Origin: Paramyrothecium sp. XJ0827
Lineage: Eukaryota > Ascomycota > Sordariomycetes > Hypocreales > Stachybotryaceae
Length of the DNA stretch: 64,000 bases
Assembly: GCA_020881915.1 (NCBI GenBank)
Contig: JAJFPB010000008.1
Location: 186,001 to 250,000, forward strand
Direction: 5' to 3'
Shown here piece after piece: positions 11,527-23,054 of the stretch. Position 1 is the first letter of the stretch. Every line of letters starts with the position of its first letter. A program made the translations under genes and the position numbers. A model generated the notes under the pieces. It saw only the letters and a program-made list of their open reading frames with translations. It was not told the DNA's origin and made no database searches.

Positions 11527-13197
11527 ATGGCCTGGGAGGACGAAGTGGACGACGACGAGAGATACAACACAATGGCCCGGCGATGGGCGCGTAAGATCGA
11601 ACGGGCGTGCTGCTCGTGCGCCCAATACATACCGCTGGTCTTCGTCTACAGCCTGACGACGTGGGCCGTCTGGGTCGTGGTCAAGATAGGGCAGGACAGC
11701 AAGAGGAGCGCATGGGTTGGTACGTGACCGGTGGCCCCCCGAGAAGCCCGGTGCACGCGCGAGGCAAGGCAAAGCTAACAGTCAAAAGGCACAACATCGT
11801 CCGTCATCGGCGTCGTCCTCTACCTCATGCTCAACTGGTCCTACACGACGGCCGTGTTCACTCCGCCCGGGTCGACCACCAACGACGACGGCTACGGCCT
11901 GCTCCCGACGCAGAATGCGCCCATGGCCACGTCCTTTACCGTCAAGAGCAACGGCGAGTTCCGCTTCTGCAAGAAGTGCCAGGCCCGCAAGCCCGACCGC
12001 GCGCACCACTGCTCGACCTGCCGGCGCTGCGTCCTCAAGATGGACCACCACTGCCCCTGGCTGGCGACGTGCATCGGGCTCCGCAATCACAAGGCCTTTC
12101 TGCTATTCCTAATCTACACCACACTCTTCTGCTTCTACAGTTTTGCGGTCAGCGGGAGCTGGGTCTGGGCCGAGGTCCTGGACGAGGTGCAGAACATCGA
12201 TACCTTGCTGCCCATCAACTTTGTCATGCTGAGCGTCATCAGCGGCATCATCGGCCTGGTCGTGGGCGCCTTTACCACGTGGCACATCATCCTGGCGAGC
12301 CGCGGCCAGACCACGATCGAGTGTCTCGAGAAGACGAGGTACCTGTCCCCGCTGAAGAAGACGTACATGCAGGCCCACGACCCGGCGAACCGAGTCCCCC
12401 AGGCCGCGCAGCAGATTGTCGACTTCCACACCAACGCGCTGCCCGGCATCACGCGTCCGGAGGAGGGCGAGGAGAGACGCACCATGGAGCTGCCGCGATC
12501 GTACCCGCCGGACGGCTCCCGCCCCGTCGCCATGACGTTCGAGGAGAGGGAGAGAGACATGGCCAGGAAACGCTACGAGGAGTACATGGACGAGCAAGAC
12601 TCGGACAAGCTGCCCAACGCCTTCGACCTGGGCTGGAAGCGCAACCTGCTGCATCTGCTGGGACCGACTCCCCTGCTCTGGATCGTGCCCGTCTGCAACA
12701 CGACGGGCGATGGCTGGGCGTGGGATCCGAACCCCAAGTGGGTGGAGGCCAGAGAGCGCGTCCGGCGCGAGAGGGAGGAGCAGCGCGCCCGGGAGGTTCA
12801 GGCGGGCTGGGGTCTCCCCGAAGAGCCAGCTGCGCCGGCCGGTGGCCCCAGGCGGGCGCCGAGCAAGGCGGACCGCATCCTCGGCAGGGATCCCAACCTG
12901 TACGCCGACGCCTCGCAAGACGTGCCCATGCGACGCCTCAGCCCCCGCGGCCGCACCATCGAAGAGGAGCTCGACGAGATTGACGGCGAGGAGGCGCCGC
13001 TGGCCAACGGCGGCCAGCTGGGATCCAGCGCCAGCCGCGACGAGGCCGAGCGCCGCGCCATGGACGTCGTCACCAACGGCGGCGGGTGGGGACGGGGCGG
13101 CGCGAGCGGCATGCTGCGCAAGGGAAGCTCGCAGAGCAGCGTCGCGGGGAGGAGCAGCACAAAGGGCAGCCCGTTCCAGGATGACGGGGTCGACTGA
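11527..13197 (+). CDS. pfa3: DHHC palmitoyltransferase, Pfa3-like
   Basis: Two exons, 11527-11719 and 11789-13197, give 533 residues. Two transmembrane helices precede the cysteine-rich domain: IPLVFVYSLTTWAVWVVVKI near residues 38-57, and SVIGVVLYLMLN near residues 69-80. The domain contains FRFCKKCQARKPDRAHHCST and RCVLKMDHHCPW, with the DHHC tetrad at residues 150-153, Cys153 being the acyl-accepting residue in the family. Two more hydrophobic helices follow (about 173-190 and 205-225). The C-terminal 300 residues are long, charged and Arg/Glu-rich. A TTxE-type motif characteristic of the family is plausible at QTTIE. Pfa3 in yeast palmitoylates the vacuolar fusion factor Vac8 at the vacuole membrane. 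Assignment to Pfa3 rather than another DHHC enzyme rests on overall layout and is less certain than the enzyme class. Confidence 0.9.
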
Positions 13198-14876
13198 GCG
13201 GCCGGGGTGTCACTGTATACGCAATGTCATGATATAATTTTCTCTACTGTATTCAAGAATTAGCACTACCTACTGTAGCAAAGGCAGGAGGGCCAGCCAT
13301 ATAATGCGCTCATGTATGATAGCAAGCTTGTTTCCCCCCCCCCCCAACGAGAGATGAGAAGATGACTCGTCGAGTCGGCAAACCGAGCTCCGTCTCCGTT
13401 TCTCCAGCCCCGTGAGTGATCGTCCCTTGTTTTCCCGTACAACGTCGTTCTCGCCAACCCGTGTGATTTCGAGAACGACCCAGTGCCCGCAGCCCCTGTC
13501 ACACCCACACACTCACACGGCCATCTCCATCTCTCTGACGTGGTCCCCCTCCACCACTTGACTCCCCCCAACGCTCCACTCCCACCGCGATCTGCGCTGC
13601 TCGCGTTCCCAGCCCCAGCGAAAGGCATGCAGGTTACAGCTCGACGAGGCTCCGACACCCAGATCCCAAGACCCTTCCCCCCGCCCGCCCGGCCACGTTT
13701 GTTTCGCTCGCTCGGGCAGGTTAATCTTACCACCAAGGGTATTGGGGGAAGAGGGGGGCCCACACCTCCGTCCTTCATCTGGACCCATTAGCCAGATGCC
13801 ACCACGGACCGCACCCTCCCAGGGGAAGCTGATCGTCGTCGGATCGTCAGATACAGGCGGTGGGCTCCCAATGCCGAAGGTACGGTCCTGGGAGGACCCC
13901 GTCACATGGAACTGCTCCTGGAAGACGATCTAACGCTCCCCCACGCTCCACCGGTCACGCGTCTACGGTCCCCCCCTCAGCAGCTCGCCCTGTTGCCGTG
14001 TGTGTAGGTGGTACTGCCCTCGATAGATACACGCCTGAGGCGGCATTGCGTGTGTCTAGCGCTCTGCCGTGGTCTGCTTCAAGAAGCGCTCACTGTGGCT
14101 CGAACATAGGCGGCTGCCGCGCCATATGCTGCTGGCTTTATCGAGGATCGTCGGGTATCGGCGCAGCACGTTCACGGGCAGATAAGTAAACTAGGTAGTG
14201 CAGCGCGAGCCAGCAAAGTCTTTCGTTATGCTATCGAATTGTTACAGACATCAGGGGAAGCCTTTGCCCATCCGTTGTCCTAGCCTGTCCATGCCTCTTG
14301 TCCACGGCCCGGCCGTTACAAATTGGTGTAAAAAGTATCAACATGAAGTGAGAAAGAAAAGTATTTAGTAAAAAACTCCTAACCCGGTCCCGTACCTTGC
14401 AGTTTCTTCCTGTCCGGCTGGAGAACTGTCCCGCCCTCTGGCCCGGCCAGTTGCACACCGATTTTCCTCCCATCTCGCCCGATCCTTGGCCGAGTTCACC
14501 TTGGACCTGACCAGCACAGAAGCATTGAAACAAAACAAAGGAAACGTCATTCCCAGCATGTCCAGTCTATAGTGTTCCCCGTCCCGCGATGTAGTATGTC
14601 TTCCATTGATCTCTTGTCTGCAAACCATGCAACTGATTGTTGGAATAAAATCGTGCAAACGCCTTTCACATAATGGGTATTGTTCCGCCGTGCTCTTTCT
14701 TGAATATCATGCGCCTCTTGCCGAAAAATCATGAATGCAGAAGCAGAAACACTGAAATGGGGAGGGATAAAACAAAGGAAAGTGCACCGTGATATTGCAC
14801 GATGCGGCATGGCGCGGCCTTTAACCAGGCCGTCCTGTATTGTAGTGTCGTTTTCTTTTTTTAGCGGGTCGTCGCG
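13198..14876. other. Convergent 3' intergenic region between pfa3-like and PLC genes
   Basis: The region separates two convergent genes. It holds a 12-C homopolymer at 13334-13345, a pyrimidine-rich plus-strand stretch at 13480-13760, and AT-richer sequence at 14320-14370 and 14700-14860. Overlapping open frames on both strands at 13266-13933 are low-complexity and lack conserved motifs. No gene or structured RNA was recognised. Confidence 0.5.
13334..13345. repeat. 12-base poly-C tract
   Basis: An uninterrupted run of 12 C on the plus strand in non-coding DNA; its length could be affected by sequencing error. Confidence 0.8.
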
Positions 14877-17800
14877 CTAGCTGTGGCTTTCAAAGCTGCT
14901 CTTCTCGACGCTGCTCATCTCGATGGTGCTGCGAGGGCTGGTGCTGATGCGTCCAAAGACCTTGCCGCCAAGACGGTTCAACTTGCTGCTGCTCTCCTGC
15001 ACGCGCCTGGGGGCGTCGATGAGCATCTCGTCAATCGAGTCAATCTTGATCTTGCAGAACAGCGTGGAGAACAGATACTGATCGCCGACGTGGTTGAGGA
15101 GTGGCAGCGTGCGGTAGCCCTGCTTGAGGTTCACGAGCTTGGCCGTGTAGGTGGCCATGGGTGGGCGAGTCTCCTTGTTGTATGTCTCGCCGTCGGACGA
15201 CAGCCTGACGGACCACCGCACGAAGATGAGCTCGGGATGCTTGGTCGTAACCTTGTACTTGAACTGGTTGTTGGAAAACATGGGATTGAAGCCGTTTTCG
15301 CGGATGACCTCGGTCTGGTACTTGCGCGGCGAGTCGGGCTCGTGCAGCAGGCTGTAGTGGTTTTCCTTCTTGTCGCGCTTGTCGTTGGCGTGGAACACCT
15401 CCACCTCGACGTAGGGGTCCATGGACTTGTTGGCGGGTAGGTTGGCCGGCCTCATGAGCTGCTGCGCCGACAGAACGTCGATGCTGAACGTGACGACGGT
15501 GCGTTGCTTCTTGCCCTCGGCAATGGCCGAGTTGAACGGGAGGACCTGGATGTCGCGGAGTTCGGTCGGCTTGAGAACGTAGCCGGAGCTGTCCTTGCCG
15601 CCCTCGAACATGGCCTGGTTGAGCTGCATGCCCAAGTCGAACGTCTGCCAGTTGAGGGCCGCCATCTGCACGCCCCGCCGCCAGTAGATGAGCGGGTCGA
15701 AGTTGCTCGAGCCCACGCGCCTCCCGTCGGGGTACACCCGCATCAGGTAGCGCATGTTGTGGATGTCGAGGGCCATCTTCTCGTCCTTTGTGCGCGAGTT
15801 CCTGGCGAAGCTCGACTCCATGAACGAGAAGATGTGGTTGAACTTCTTCGCATCCGAGGTGTCAAAGCCCGTGAACTTGACGCCGGCGCAGTAGACGCCC
15901 AGCTGGCCGAGGACCTTGACCGTCTTGTTCGCCGACTTGCCGACGGAGCTGGACTCGCTGCCGCTGTCGTTGTCGCTGGTGCTGCTGCTCAGCAGCTCCT
16001 GCACCTCACCCTCGGTGATGGTGTTGACGCGGCTCTTGCTCACCAACCTGCGTGAGGAATGAGTCGGTGTGAGGAGGGGGCTCTGCGGCACGGGGGGTGA
16101 GGGCGCGCCGCTGCTTCCCTCCTGACCGGCCGGTCGGGCCAACGGCGAGCTCAAGCTATTTCCACGCCTCCTGCCCGAGGGTTCGGCGACGGTGGGATCT
16201 TCTTTCATCCTGGGCTTCTTGACCTTGATGAGCACGCGTCCCATGAGTTCCGAGGGCGACGGCAGTTTGTCCGAGGCTGGGTCGAGTGGCTCCGTGACGA
16301 GCTTGGAACCAAAGGCCTCCTTGATCGTCTCGGCCATGATGGCCTGCTGCGTGGGGTTGCAGTGCACCTCGAGGGAGATCCACAGCGGGTACGACGACTT
16401 GACAAAGGCGTACTTGTTGATGGTCGTCATGGTTTCCTTGAAGCTGATGGAGCTCGTCATGGTGCGGCCGTGGACGACGAGGGGCTGGCCGTCGGGTCCG
16501 TCCCAGCAATCGACCTCGACGCAACGGCAGCCGCGTACGAGAGCGGAGATGTATCCCTCGACGCTTGACTGGCCGGCGACCTGGCGGCCGAGGAGGTAAG
16601 TGTTGTGCGAGCTGGAGATGAAGTACTCGTTCATGGGGCGGTCGAGCGTGTACTCCTGTGGCTCCTCGGCGATGGGGGCGTTGTGCTTGGACGCGAGGAA
16701 GCCGACGAAGCCGGCTTCGGAAAGCAGCTGCACATCGGGTCCGGTGGTCAGGTTCTCAGCCTCGTCGGTCCGGTACTTCCGGGCAAACTTGGTAAAGGTC
16801 CTCTCCCACATGGCCTGGTTCGAGTCGATGTCCTCGCCTTGGACGTCACGAAGGAAGGCGAGGAACTCTCCGATGGTGAGGCCAAGGTCCGGGTTGGCCG
16901 CGACGGTGCGGAAAATGCGCTGCACGTCCTGGCGCTGGTTCATGCGGCGGACGAAGTCTAGGAACTCGATAAAGTTGAGTCGCTCGCGCCGACGAGCATC
17001 CGACAGGTGGAAGTTGTGCTGCAGGATGACCTGGGAGCTGTAGATGTGCAGGTTCTGGCAGACCCTCTTGACCCCAACAATGTCGAGCTCTTCCTGCTCC
17101 TCCGCACGCGGTCCATCCCCGAATTGGCGCGACATTTCCCTGGACCAATACTGGGCAATGGCGTTGCCGTTGAAGGCCATGAGCGAGGACATGGCTTCCT
17201 GACGGTGTCGGAGCATGGCGTCCAGAAAGACGATCCAAGCGTGCGATGTCTCTGGGTCGTCAGCAATAAGATGCATAAACTTGAGCTTGGACTTTTCCGG
17301 GACGAGGTAGATGATTGAGAACCAGGTGGAACGCTCAGACTCGGGAATGTTGAAGTCCCGGCCATACTGTTGGACGTCAGAGCCGAAGCGGATCTCCTTG
17401 ACTTCGTCGACGTGCAGGTACTTGTGTGGGCGCGACTTGTCCCACGTGAGTTTGTTGGTCTCGGGGTCATATACGAGGCGGATGCGCTTTGAGCGGTTCT
17501 TCTTCGAGACTTTTTTGAGCCAGCTTCCATTCTGTAGGTATGGTGGGAGCACCGGGCCAGCCATGGCGCTCGAGCTGCCGGATATGGAGCCGGTCGTGCT
17601 GTTTGTGGACGAGTCCCTGACCAGTCCGTCAGGGCCCGACGCCGACCTGATGGAGCTCAGATCATCCTTTTCATCAATGTCTGATTCAGAGTCGGTTGCA
17701 ATGGGTGGGTAGAAGTCGGGAGGCGCGGTGGTGTTGCTGTCACTGCGTCGTCGAAGGAAGCACGGTCCAATGCTGCCGTCGCGGCTGGTGGGAGGAGCCG

Positions 17801-18299
17801 TGGACGACTGCCGCCTCCTCCTGTTGAGGCCCCTCGAGGCCCGGCTGGAGAGGCGGCGGATGATGCTGCCCTTGGGATTGCCGCCGTTGGACAGGGACAT
17901 GGACATGGCCTCTGCCATGGCGGGAGGGCTACCGACGATACCGAGGCCGATCGAGTTTGCACTCGTCTTCCGGGAGAGGATGGGATCGGGTAGTTGAAAG
18001 TTGGGAGGGAATTGATCCTCGCCACGGCCTCGCGGGGGTTCCGGCGAAGGCTGGACGGAGGAGTTGGTGGTGAGGACCGCCGTCTCGGGAGACATGACGG
18101 GCGAGCCCTGTTGCGAGCTGGAAGCCATGGAGGAGGAGCTGACGGCGGAGGTAGGTATTGTGGTAGATTGATGTGAGTTGAAGTTTGTGAGCACGTGGCT
18201 AGGGCGTGACCGCCGAAGCTGAGCTGGAGCCGATGTCATAACCGGGTCCAGAGAAGGAGGGTCTGTGTTTGCGGGATCATCGCCTGCGTTGGTGGACAT
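14877..18299 (-). CDS. plc1: Phosphoinositide-specific phospholipase C
   Basis: A single uninterrupted frame encodes 1140 residues from the ATG at 18299. The first 250 residues are Ser/Thr/Pro-rich and basic. A PH domain follows at about 250-375, beginning near the tryptophan of NGSWLKKVSKKNRSKRIRLVY. EF-hand-like helices lie at about 420-550. The catalytic X box holds the two histidines of the family, His565 in SSSHNTYLLGRQ and His610 in VVHGRTMTSSISF, with the acidic CVEVDCWDG between them. The Y box runs about 810-925 and a C2 domain about 935-1060. A Ser-rich linker separates X and Y. The enzyme cleaves PI(4,5)P2 to diacylglycerol and inositol trisphosphate at membranes and is Ca2+-dependent in this family. 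The frame stays open a further 8 codons upstream without an in-frame ATG, so 18299 is the preferred start. The gene-free block lies upstream. Confidence 0.95.
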   Translation of the reverse strand: MSTNAGDDPANTDPPSLDPVMTSAPAQLRRSRPSHVLTNFNSHQSTTIPTSAVSSSSMASSSQQGSPVMSPETAVLTTNSSVQPSPEPPRGRGEDQFPPNFQLPDPILSRKTSANSIGLGIVGSPPAMAEAMSMSLSNGGNPKGSIIRRLSSRASRGLNRRRRQSSTAPPTSRDGSIGPCFLRRRSDSNTTAPPDFYPPIATDSESDIDEKDDLSSIRSASGPDGLVRDSSTNSTTGSISGSSSAMAGPVLPPYLQNGSWLKKVSKKNRSKRIRLVYDPETNKLTWDKSRPHKYLHVDEVKEIRFGSDVQQYGRDFNIPESERSTWFSIIYLVPEKSKLKFMHLIADDPETSHAWIVFLDAMLRHRQEAMSSLMAFNGNAIAQYWSREMSRQFGDGPRAEEQEELDIVGVKRVCQNLHIYSSQVILQHNFHLSDARRRERLNFIEFLDFVRRMNQRQDVQRIFRTVAANPDLGLTIGEFLAFLRDVQGEDIDSNQAMWERTFTKFARKYRTDEAENLTTGPDVQLLSEAGFVGFLASKHNAPIAEEPQEYTLDRPMNEYFISSSHNTYLLGRQVAGQSSVEGYISALVRGCRCVEVDCWDGPDGQPLVVHGRTMTSSISFKETMTTINKYAFVKSSYPLWISLEVHCNPTQQAIMAETIKEAFGSKLVTEPLDPASDKLPSPSELMGRVLIKVKKPRMKEDPTVAEPSGRRRGNSLSSPLARPAGQEGSSGAPSPPVPQSPLLTPTHSSRRLVSKSRVNTITEGEVQELLSSSTSDNDSGSESSSVGKSANKTVKVLGQLGVYCAGVKFTGFDTSDAKKFNHIFSFMESSFARNSRTKDEKMALDIHNMRYLMRVYPDGRRVGSSNFDPLIYWRRGVQMAALNWQTFDLGMQLNQAMFEGGKDSSGYVLKPTELRDIQVLPFNSAIAEGKKQRTVVTFSIDVLSAQQLMRPANLPANKSMDPYVEVEVFHANDKRDKKENHYSLLHEPDSPRKYQTEVIRENGFNPMFSNNQFKYKVTTKHPELIFVRWSVRLSSDGETYNKETRPPMATYTAKLVNLKQGYRTLPLLNHVGDQYLFSTLFCKIKIDSIDEMLIDAPRRVQESSSKLNRLGGKVFGRISTSPRSTIEMSSVEKSSFESHS

Positions 18300-20200
18300 G
18301 GTTGAGTCGATGTATGAGTGCACATCAGAGAAGCGAGGCAGGCCGCCTGGTCGGCTGGGTCGACATTTATAAGATTGTCAAGAGCTGGTGGACATGGCAA
18401 AGGGGGGATGCAGAAGGTAAAGGAGAAGATTGCGTGCGGGGATGGAGTTGACGAGCGGCAGGTGTTTAGATGGAACCTCCAGGGTGTCCGTCCTCGTGGG
18501 AGGATGCTGGTGTAATAAAGGACGAGTGTCAGCTAGGACAGCTCCAATGGTCCCGGTAGAAGGTGTAACGGGTGCCTCTCCTCCAGGCTACTGCGGCGGC
18601 TGCACAACCAGGTGCTGAGTCGGCCAATGTCGAGGAGACCCGGTGTTCCAAGACGGGAGCTAGGGCAGATCTGGTCCCAGGTCGAGGGATGCGCAAGGCC
18701 GTCGGCAGAATGGTGAGGTGGCAGTGGTGGTGGTATGCAAGTCGCTGCTTTGAGCTACGGCCCAGACCTGGTCGAGTCGTTCAGTCTGGGGCCAGGGGAG
18801 AAGCAGACAAGAGAGCACGGCACCGCGACAGGGCTGGACGATGCGCCGAGGTCGCGTGGCTACAATGCGTGCGATTTGGGGGCTTCGTATGTGTCGAGGA
18901 TGGTGGTGACGGTGGTGGTGGTGGTAGCGCTGCCGGTACGTGTGGCCTGCAGTGTACGCCGTTGCTTTCCAAGATTGATCAAATTTGGTCGCCAGGTCGT
19001 AGGTGAAAGCAAAAAGAGGGCGTTCATGTGCGATCTGGGCTCGCAGGTTGTTTGGGAAAAGACAGGCTGCGTTGGCTGGCTGGCGCGCGGAGCCGCAGGA
19101 ACAATTGCAACGGAGCCTTGTTGGCAGGCGTTCGGGTCGGGCGTCTGCGCAAGCGTGCGACTTGTGCTTTTTTCAGTCGCGAAGGGCGGGACGGCAGATC
19201 CAAGCAACAATGTTGTTTCGAAGTCGTCTCTGGAAGTTGATTTGGCGGCGCGTTGAGGTCGAGGTCAGGTAGAGGGGGCGGGAGTAGGTATGGTTGAGTC
19301 AAAGTAGGTTGATGCTGGGACGTGGGTGCTCTTGTACCTTGTAGTGCGGGAGTGAGGGGCGTGGATGGAAAAGTCAAAAGTAAAATGGACTGGTGGTGCG
19401 AGGTTGCCTTAACTAGGGATACCGCTGCTAGAAATCCGCAACCAAGGAAATGGCAAGAGGGAAATGGGCGCCCCGAGGTAGATCACCAACAAGGAGCTGT
19501 TATATGACGGGCAAAGATGGTCAGGCTGGTCCAGCAGCATTTATTGCGAGCGTCGAATGTGTACTTGCCAGGCAGGTCGGGGCCAGGGGAGAGGGGAGTG
19601 GATGGAAGGTGGGCAAGGCGAGACAGGGAAAGAAGAAAAAAAAATACCTTGCCCTGTCACCGTACTGGCGGCCGGGGGTCCAGGTTCGAGGTCGGATGCA
19701 AAGGTACTGGCTGGGTTGCTGGGAGCGGGAAACCGGAAAGGGGGGAGTGTGAAAGGGAAAATGGAAATGGGGGGAGGATGGAGGATGGAAAAAAAGAAGG
19801 GAGTGGCGTGCACGGTAGGCGTGTGGGTAGATGGCGAAGCAATTTCGACGACATTACGTTGTTCTTTTTCTTTCTTCCTTTCTTTGGCGGTACGTCTGCA
19901 ACAGCCGCCGAAAGGTACCTGGGCCGTACCGTTTCCAGGTTCCCGCCTGGTGGAAGACTCCAGCCGGCCAGCCGGTATCGCTAAAAGGGCGACCCATGTA
20001 CCCCGTGAGGGCACCGGCGCTTTGTATCGCTACCTTTGCGATTGGCCGGCTGCGAGTGGTGTCCAAGGACTAGAGAGGATGTACTACTACATTCGTGGAT
20101 TCAGAAACAAAGGGGTTTCCGAGGTAGAGTCTGAAGCTATGGGCAGCGAGACCGTGTAATAAAAAAAAAAGGAGAGAAAATTTTAGTGGCTAGGGCTGGC
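18300..20200 (-). promoter_or_regulatory. Putative leader and promoter of the PLC gene
   Basis: The minus strand here is rich in pyrimidines, especially opposite the purine-rich plus-strand blocks at 18890-18930 and 19590-19810. That is usual for fungal promoters and leaders. Open frames are short or low-complexity. Introns in the 5' leader are possible but I cannot place them. An AGGTACCT palindrome lies at 19913-19920. Confidence 0.4.
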
Positions 20201-20855
20201 GGGCATGGCCAGAGAATTGTGGCCCAGTACAGACCGGCCCCATGGAGACAAAAAAGAACAATTCTATGACCAGGGGGGGGCAGTACGAGGACAGTACCTT
20301 GCCATGTGCCTTTGCTCCCATCTCCTTGTACGGCAGCCTCCGCACACCCCGCAAAGAAACGGCGCTATAGCCACACCCATTCCCCGTTTCCCTTGGCCTT
20401 TGCCTTTGCGGCCTTGCCCTTTGTGCCCTTGCTCCCTTGGGTGGATGGTTCAGTGTTGCAGGTACATTACACTTTCTGGCGGAGGACGGCGGCACTGGAC
20501 ACAAGGAGAAGCTACTGTGGCTACTGACCAACCTTACCTCGCTGTTGGCCCTGCCTTACCGGAGGTAGCACCTCACCTCGCAGAATTCCACTCGCCAGAT
20601 CAGAAGCCCAGCCAGGTGGCCATGTGACTCAACGCCCAGGACCACAAACCACGTCGACCAGGACCCGTTCCAAAGCCACGAGATGATGTGATGTGATTCG
20701 CATATGTAACACGGCGCCTTTTCTTTGGCTGCAGCGTCGTTTCTTTGCAATCGTATCAGTCAATGCCTGCCCGGTGTGCATAGGCGAGAGAGGTCGTGCG
20801 TGGTCGGCATATGGGATATCTCGGCTCGTGTGTTTTGGTGCTACGACATCATGTA

Positions 20856-20884
20856 CAGCACAGCACAGCACAGCACAGCACAGC
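20856..20884. repeat. CAGCA pentanucleotide microsatellite
   Basis: Nearly six perfect copies of CAGCA on the plus strand, inside the gene-free block. Confidence 0.9.
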
Positions 20885-21618
20885 TCGTGTGGACTTGCCT
20901 TGTCCTTGAAACTTTTCCTGGCCGCCGATAAGCCCATCTAGAGTCCCAATAGCAAATGTCGGGTTGGCCGGTTGGCTTGGCTGGGCTCAGTTAGGGACGA
21001 TCGGTGAGAAAAAGCAACTCTCCATCCAACATGCTGCAGGTCAATCGCCATTGCGAGCTGACGGCCGTGAGCCACGATCCTCCCGCTTACCATGGCTGAT
21101 CTTGTTCCCAGGACTGTTTTCTTTCCTTCTTTTTCACCCCCTCTCCTGCGTCTTTCCTTTTCCTCTCCCATCTTTCCGGACCAAGCACCGGCGCCACGCA
21201 ACCCATGGAGCATCATACACCTCACCCTACTGTGCCGCTGAAAACCCCCATGAGCCACTGAGACGGTCTTGAACCCAGCAACGAAGGACTAATACCAAGG
21301 TGTCACAAAGCAAAAGTCCTCAGCCTGGCCTGCCCACCCGCCCGTCTGTAACGCTTGGCACAGGAAACTCAGGCGCTTTTTCTGCGCTGGTGCTTACTGT
21401 GCTCCCTCCAAGGTGTGCTGCAATGTACGCGCTTGAAACATGCCTCATGCGAACAAAGCGCATTGCGGACAGGCAAAGCTAAGCTAATAAAGCTACCGGG
21501 CTAGTGATGCAATGCGCGGCGGGTACGAGGGCGGGAACCTCGGTGTCGCATATACATGGTAGCTCCAAGCTCTCGAGCTGCCAAGAGCTCTTTGCAGGCC
21601 TTTTGTGACTGTGACCGT

Positions 21619-21646
21619 GCCCATGCCCATGCCCATGCCCATGCCC
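21619..21646. repeat. CCCATG hexanucleotide microsatellite
   Basis: Four perfect copies of the unit CCCATG plus a partial fifth on the plus strand, inside the gene-free block. It creates a string of Met-Pro codons in a short spurious frame. Confidence 0.9.
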
Positions 21647-23040
21647 TCTGCACCTTTATGTCTGCACCTTCGACCCCATCATTGGGTCGTGGCCGTGTTT
21701 GTATCTGCGGCGCGCTGGACATCATCATCTCCTCCATGCCGTAGCACGGGCGATCGCAACTGCGGAATTCTCCTAACACCCTGCACGCGACCTTGCTTTT
21801 CGATGTGGCCCAGAGCGTACCCTTGCTGCGTCCAAGATGTTGGACCTCAAGCAGGGTTGTGGAGCGAGAAAAGACTTTCCTCCATATGCTTGGCTGAGGT
21901 GAGGCAGACGCCGCCGCTGAGCCTCGGGGCGCCGTGGGCGACAGGGCGGCTGGTTAAGTTCCAGTGTTACCGAATGCTCATCTGGTACCTGCCAAGTGCG
22001 ATGTAACTCATTAGGTTACTGGCCGCACCTTCTGGAACGCAGTGGCCGTGGCCCTGCTGCGCCGGGCAACCCCCAAGAGTCTCTGCGCCTCCACTTGCTC
22101 CATCGTACCATTTTCCTACCCCAATTCTCATCCACACGCCTGCCTGTCATCCTCGTCTTACCGAGTGTCCCATTCCCGACCGTGTCTCAAAGCCCTTTGC
22201 AGTCCGCTGGACACATACATGACGCCGGAAGGTCACGTCGGCGATAACGCACGCTGTTATAGAGGGGCCAGCGTAACATGGGCGGCCCTTTTGCTCGGCA
22301 GTCTGGGCACCACCACTTGGCGGGATGGGTTGGCTTGTTCAGCGGCGTGTTTGACAGCGCTGTTAGCCCCAGCCCATCATCATTTGCTCTGTTCATCTGC
22401 AAATTACGCCGTCAACTTGCACGACCCGCCCTAGCCCAAAACCCTCAATGGGAGTCGCTTCGCTGGCCATCTCAATGACACGTCTCTGCGCCTTGCCCCT
22501 TGCCATTCTCCTTTGTCGATCTGGCGAGCGTAACAAATCTTCATCTGCGCAGTGGAATTGGAAGACTCACAAAGGCGGACAGCAGCAAGCTCGGCTGCAG
22601 AGCATGAGCCCTACTACTGTTGTTTCTACGTCCCCCTCTTAACCCTCCCCCCCCACGCTACGGAACACGAGATGCATGCACAGGGGTAGATCTTCATGCT
22701 TGTACGATGACTGCAGGCCGATATAGCTCCCAGCGATGGCCGGCACGGGCTACACAGAACAAATTGGCCACAGGAAATCAGCACAGGGGATAAGAAGCCA
22801 TTGATTTGGTGAAATGACGTGGCAAGAAACAGGAGGCAGGGCAGATTAATCCTCAGGCTCTGCGAACCCCAGAAACAGCTCTATCTTGTTGTGCTTTTTG
22901 CTTTTTCTTCTCCAGCTCGCTTACTTCCTTGCACAGTTCCGCTAGCTGCTGTCACGATCGGTTTTCTTCATCGATAGCGGCCGAGCCTTTCAACGTGCCA
23001 TTTCCTTGCCGAACCCACACCAAGGCGTGCGTTCAACACA

Positions 23041-23054
23041 TTTTTTTTTTTTTT
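23041..23054. repeat. 14-base poly-T tract
   Basis: An uninterrupted run of T on the plus strand followed by further T-rich sequence to about 23075. It lies in the gene-free block; poly-T tracts are common in fungal promoters. Confidence 0.8.

Noticed and set aside
14370..14390. CCTAACCC, resembling a telomerase RNA template
   Set aside because: Only 8 bases match the telomere-repeat complement and no surrounding conserved telomerase RNA structure was recognisable; such a match is expected by chance in tens of kilobases.
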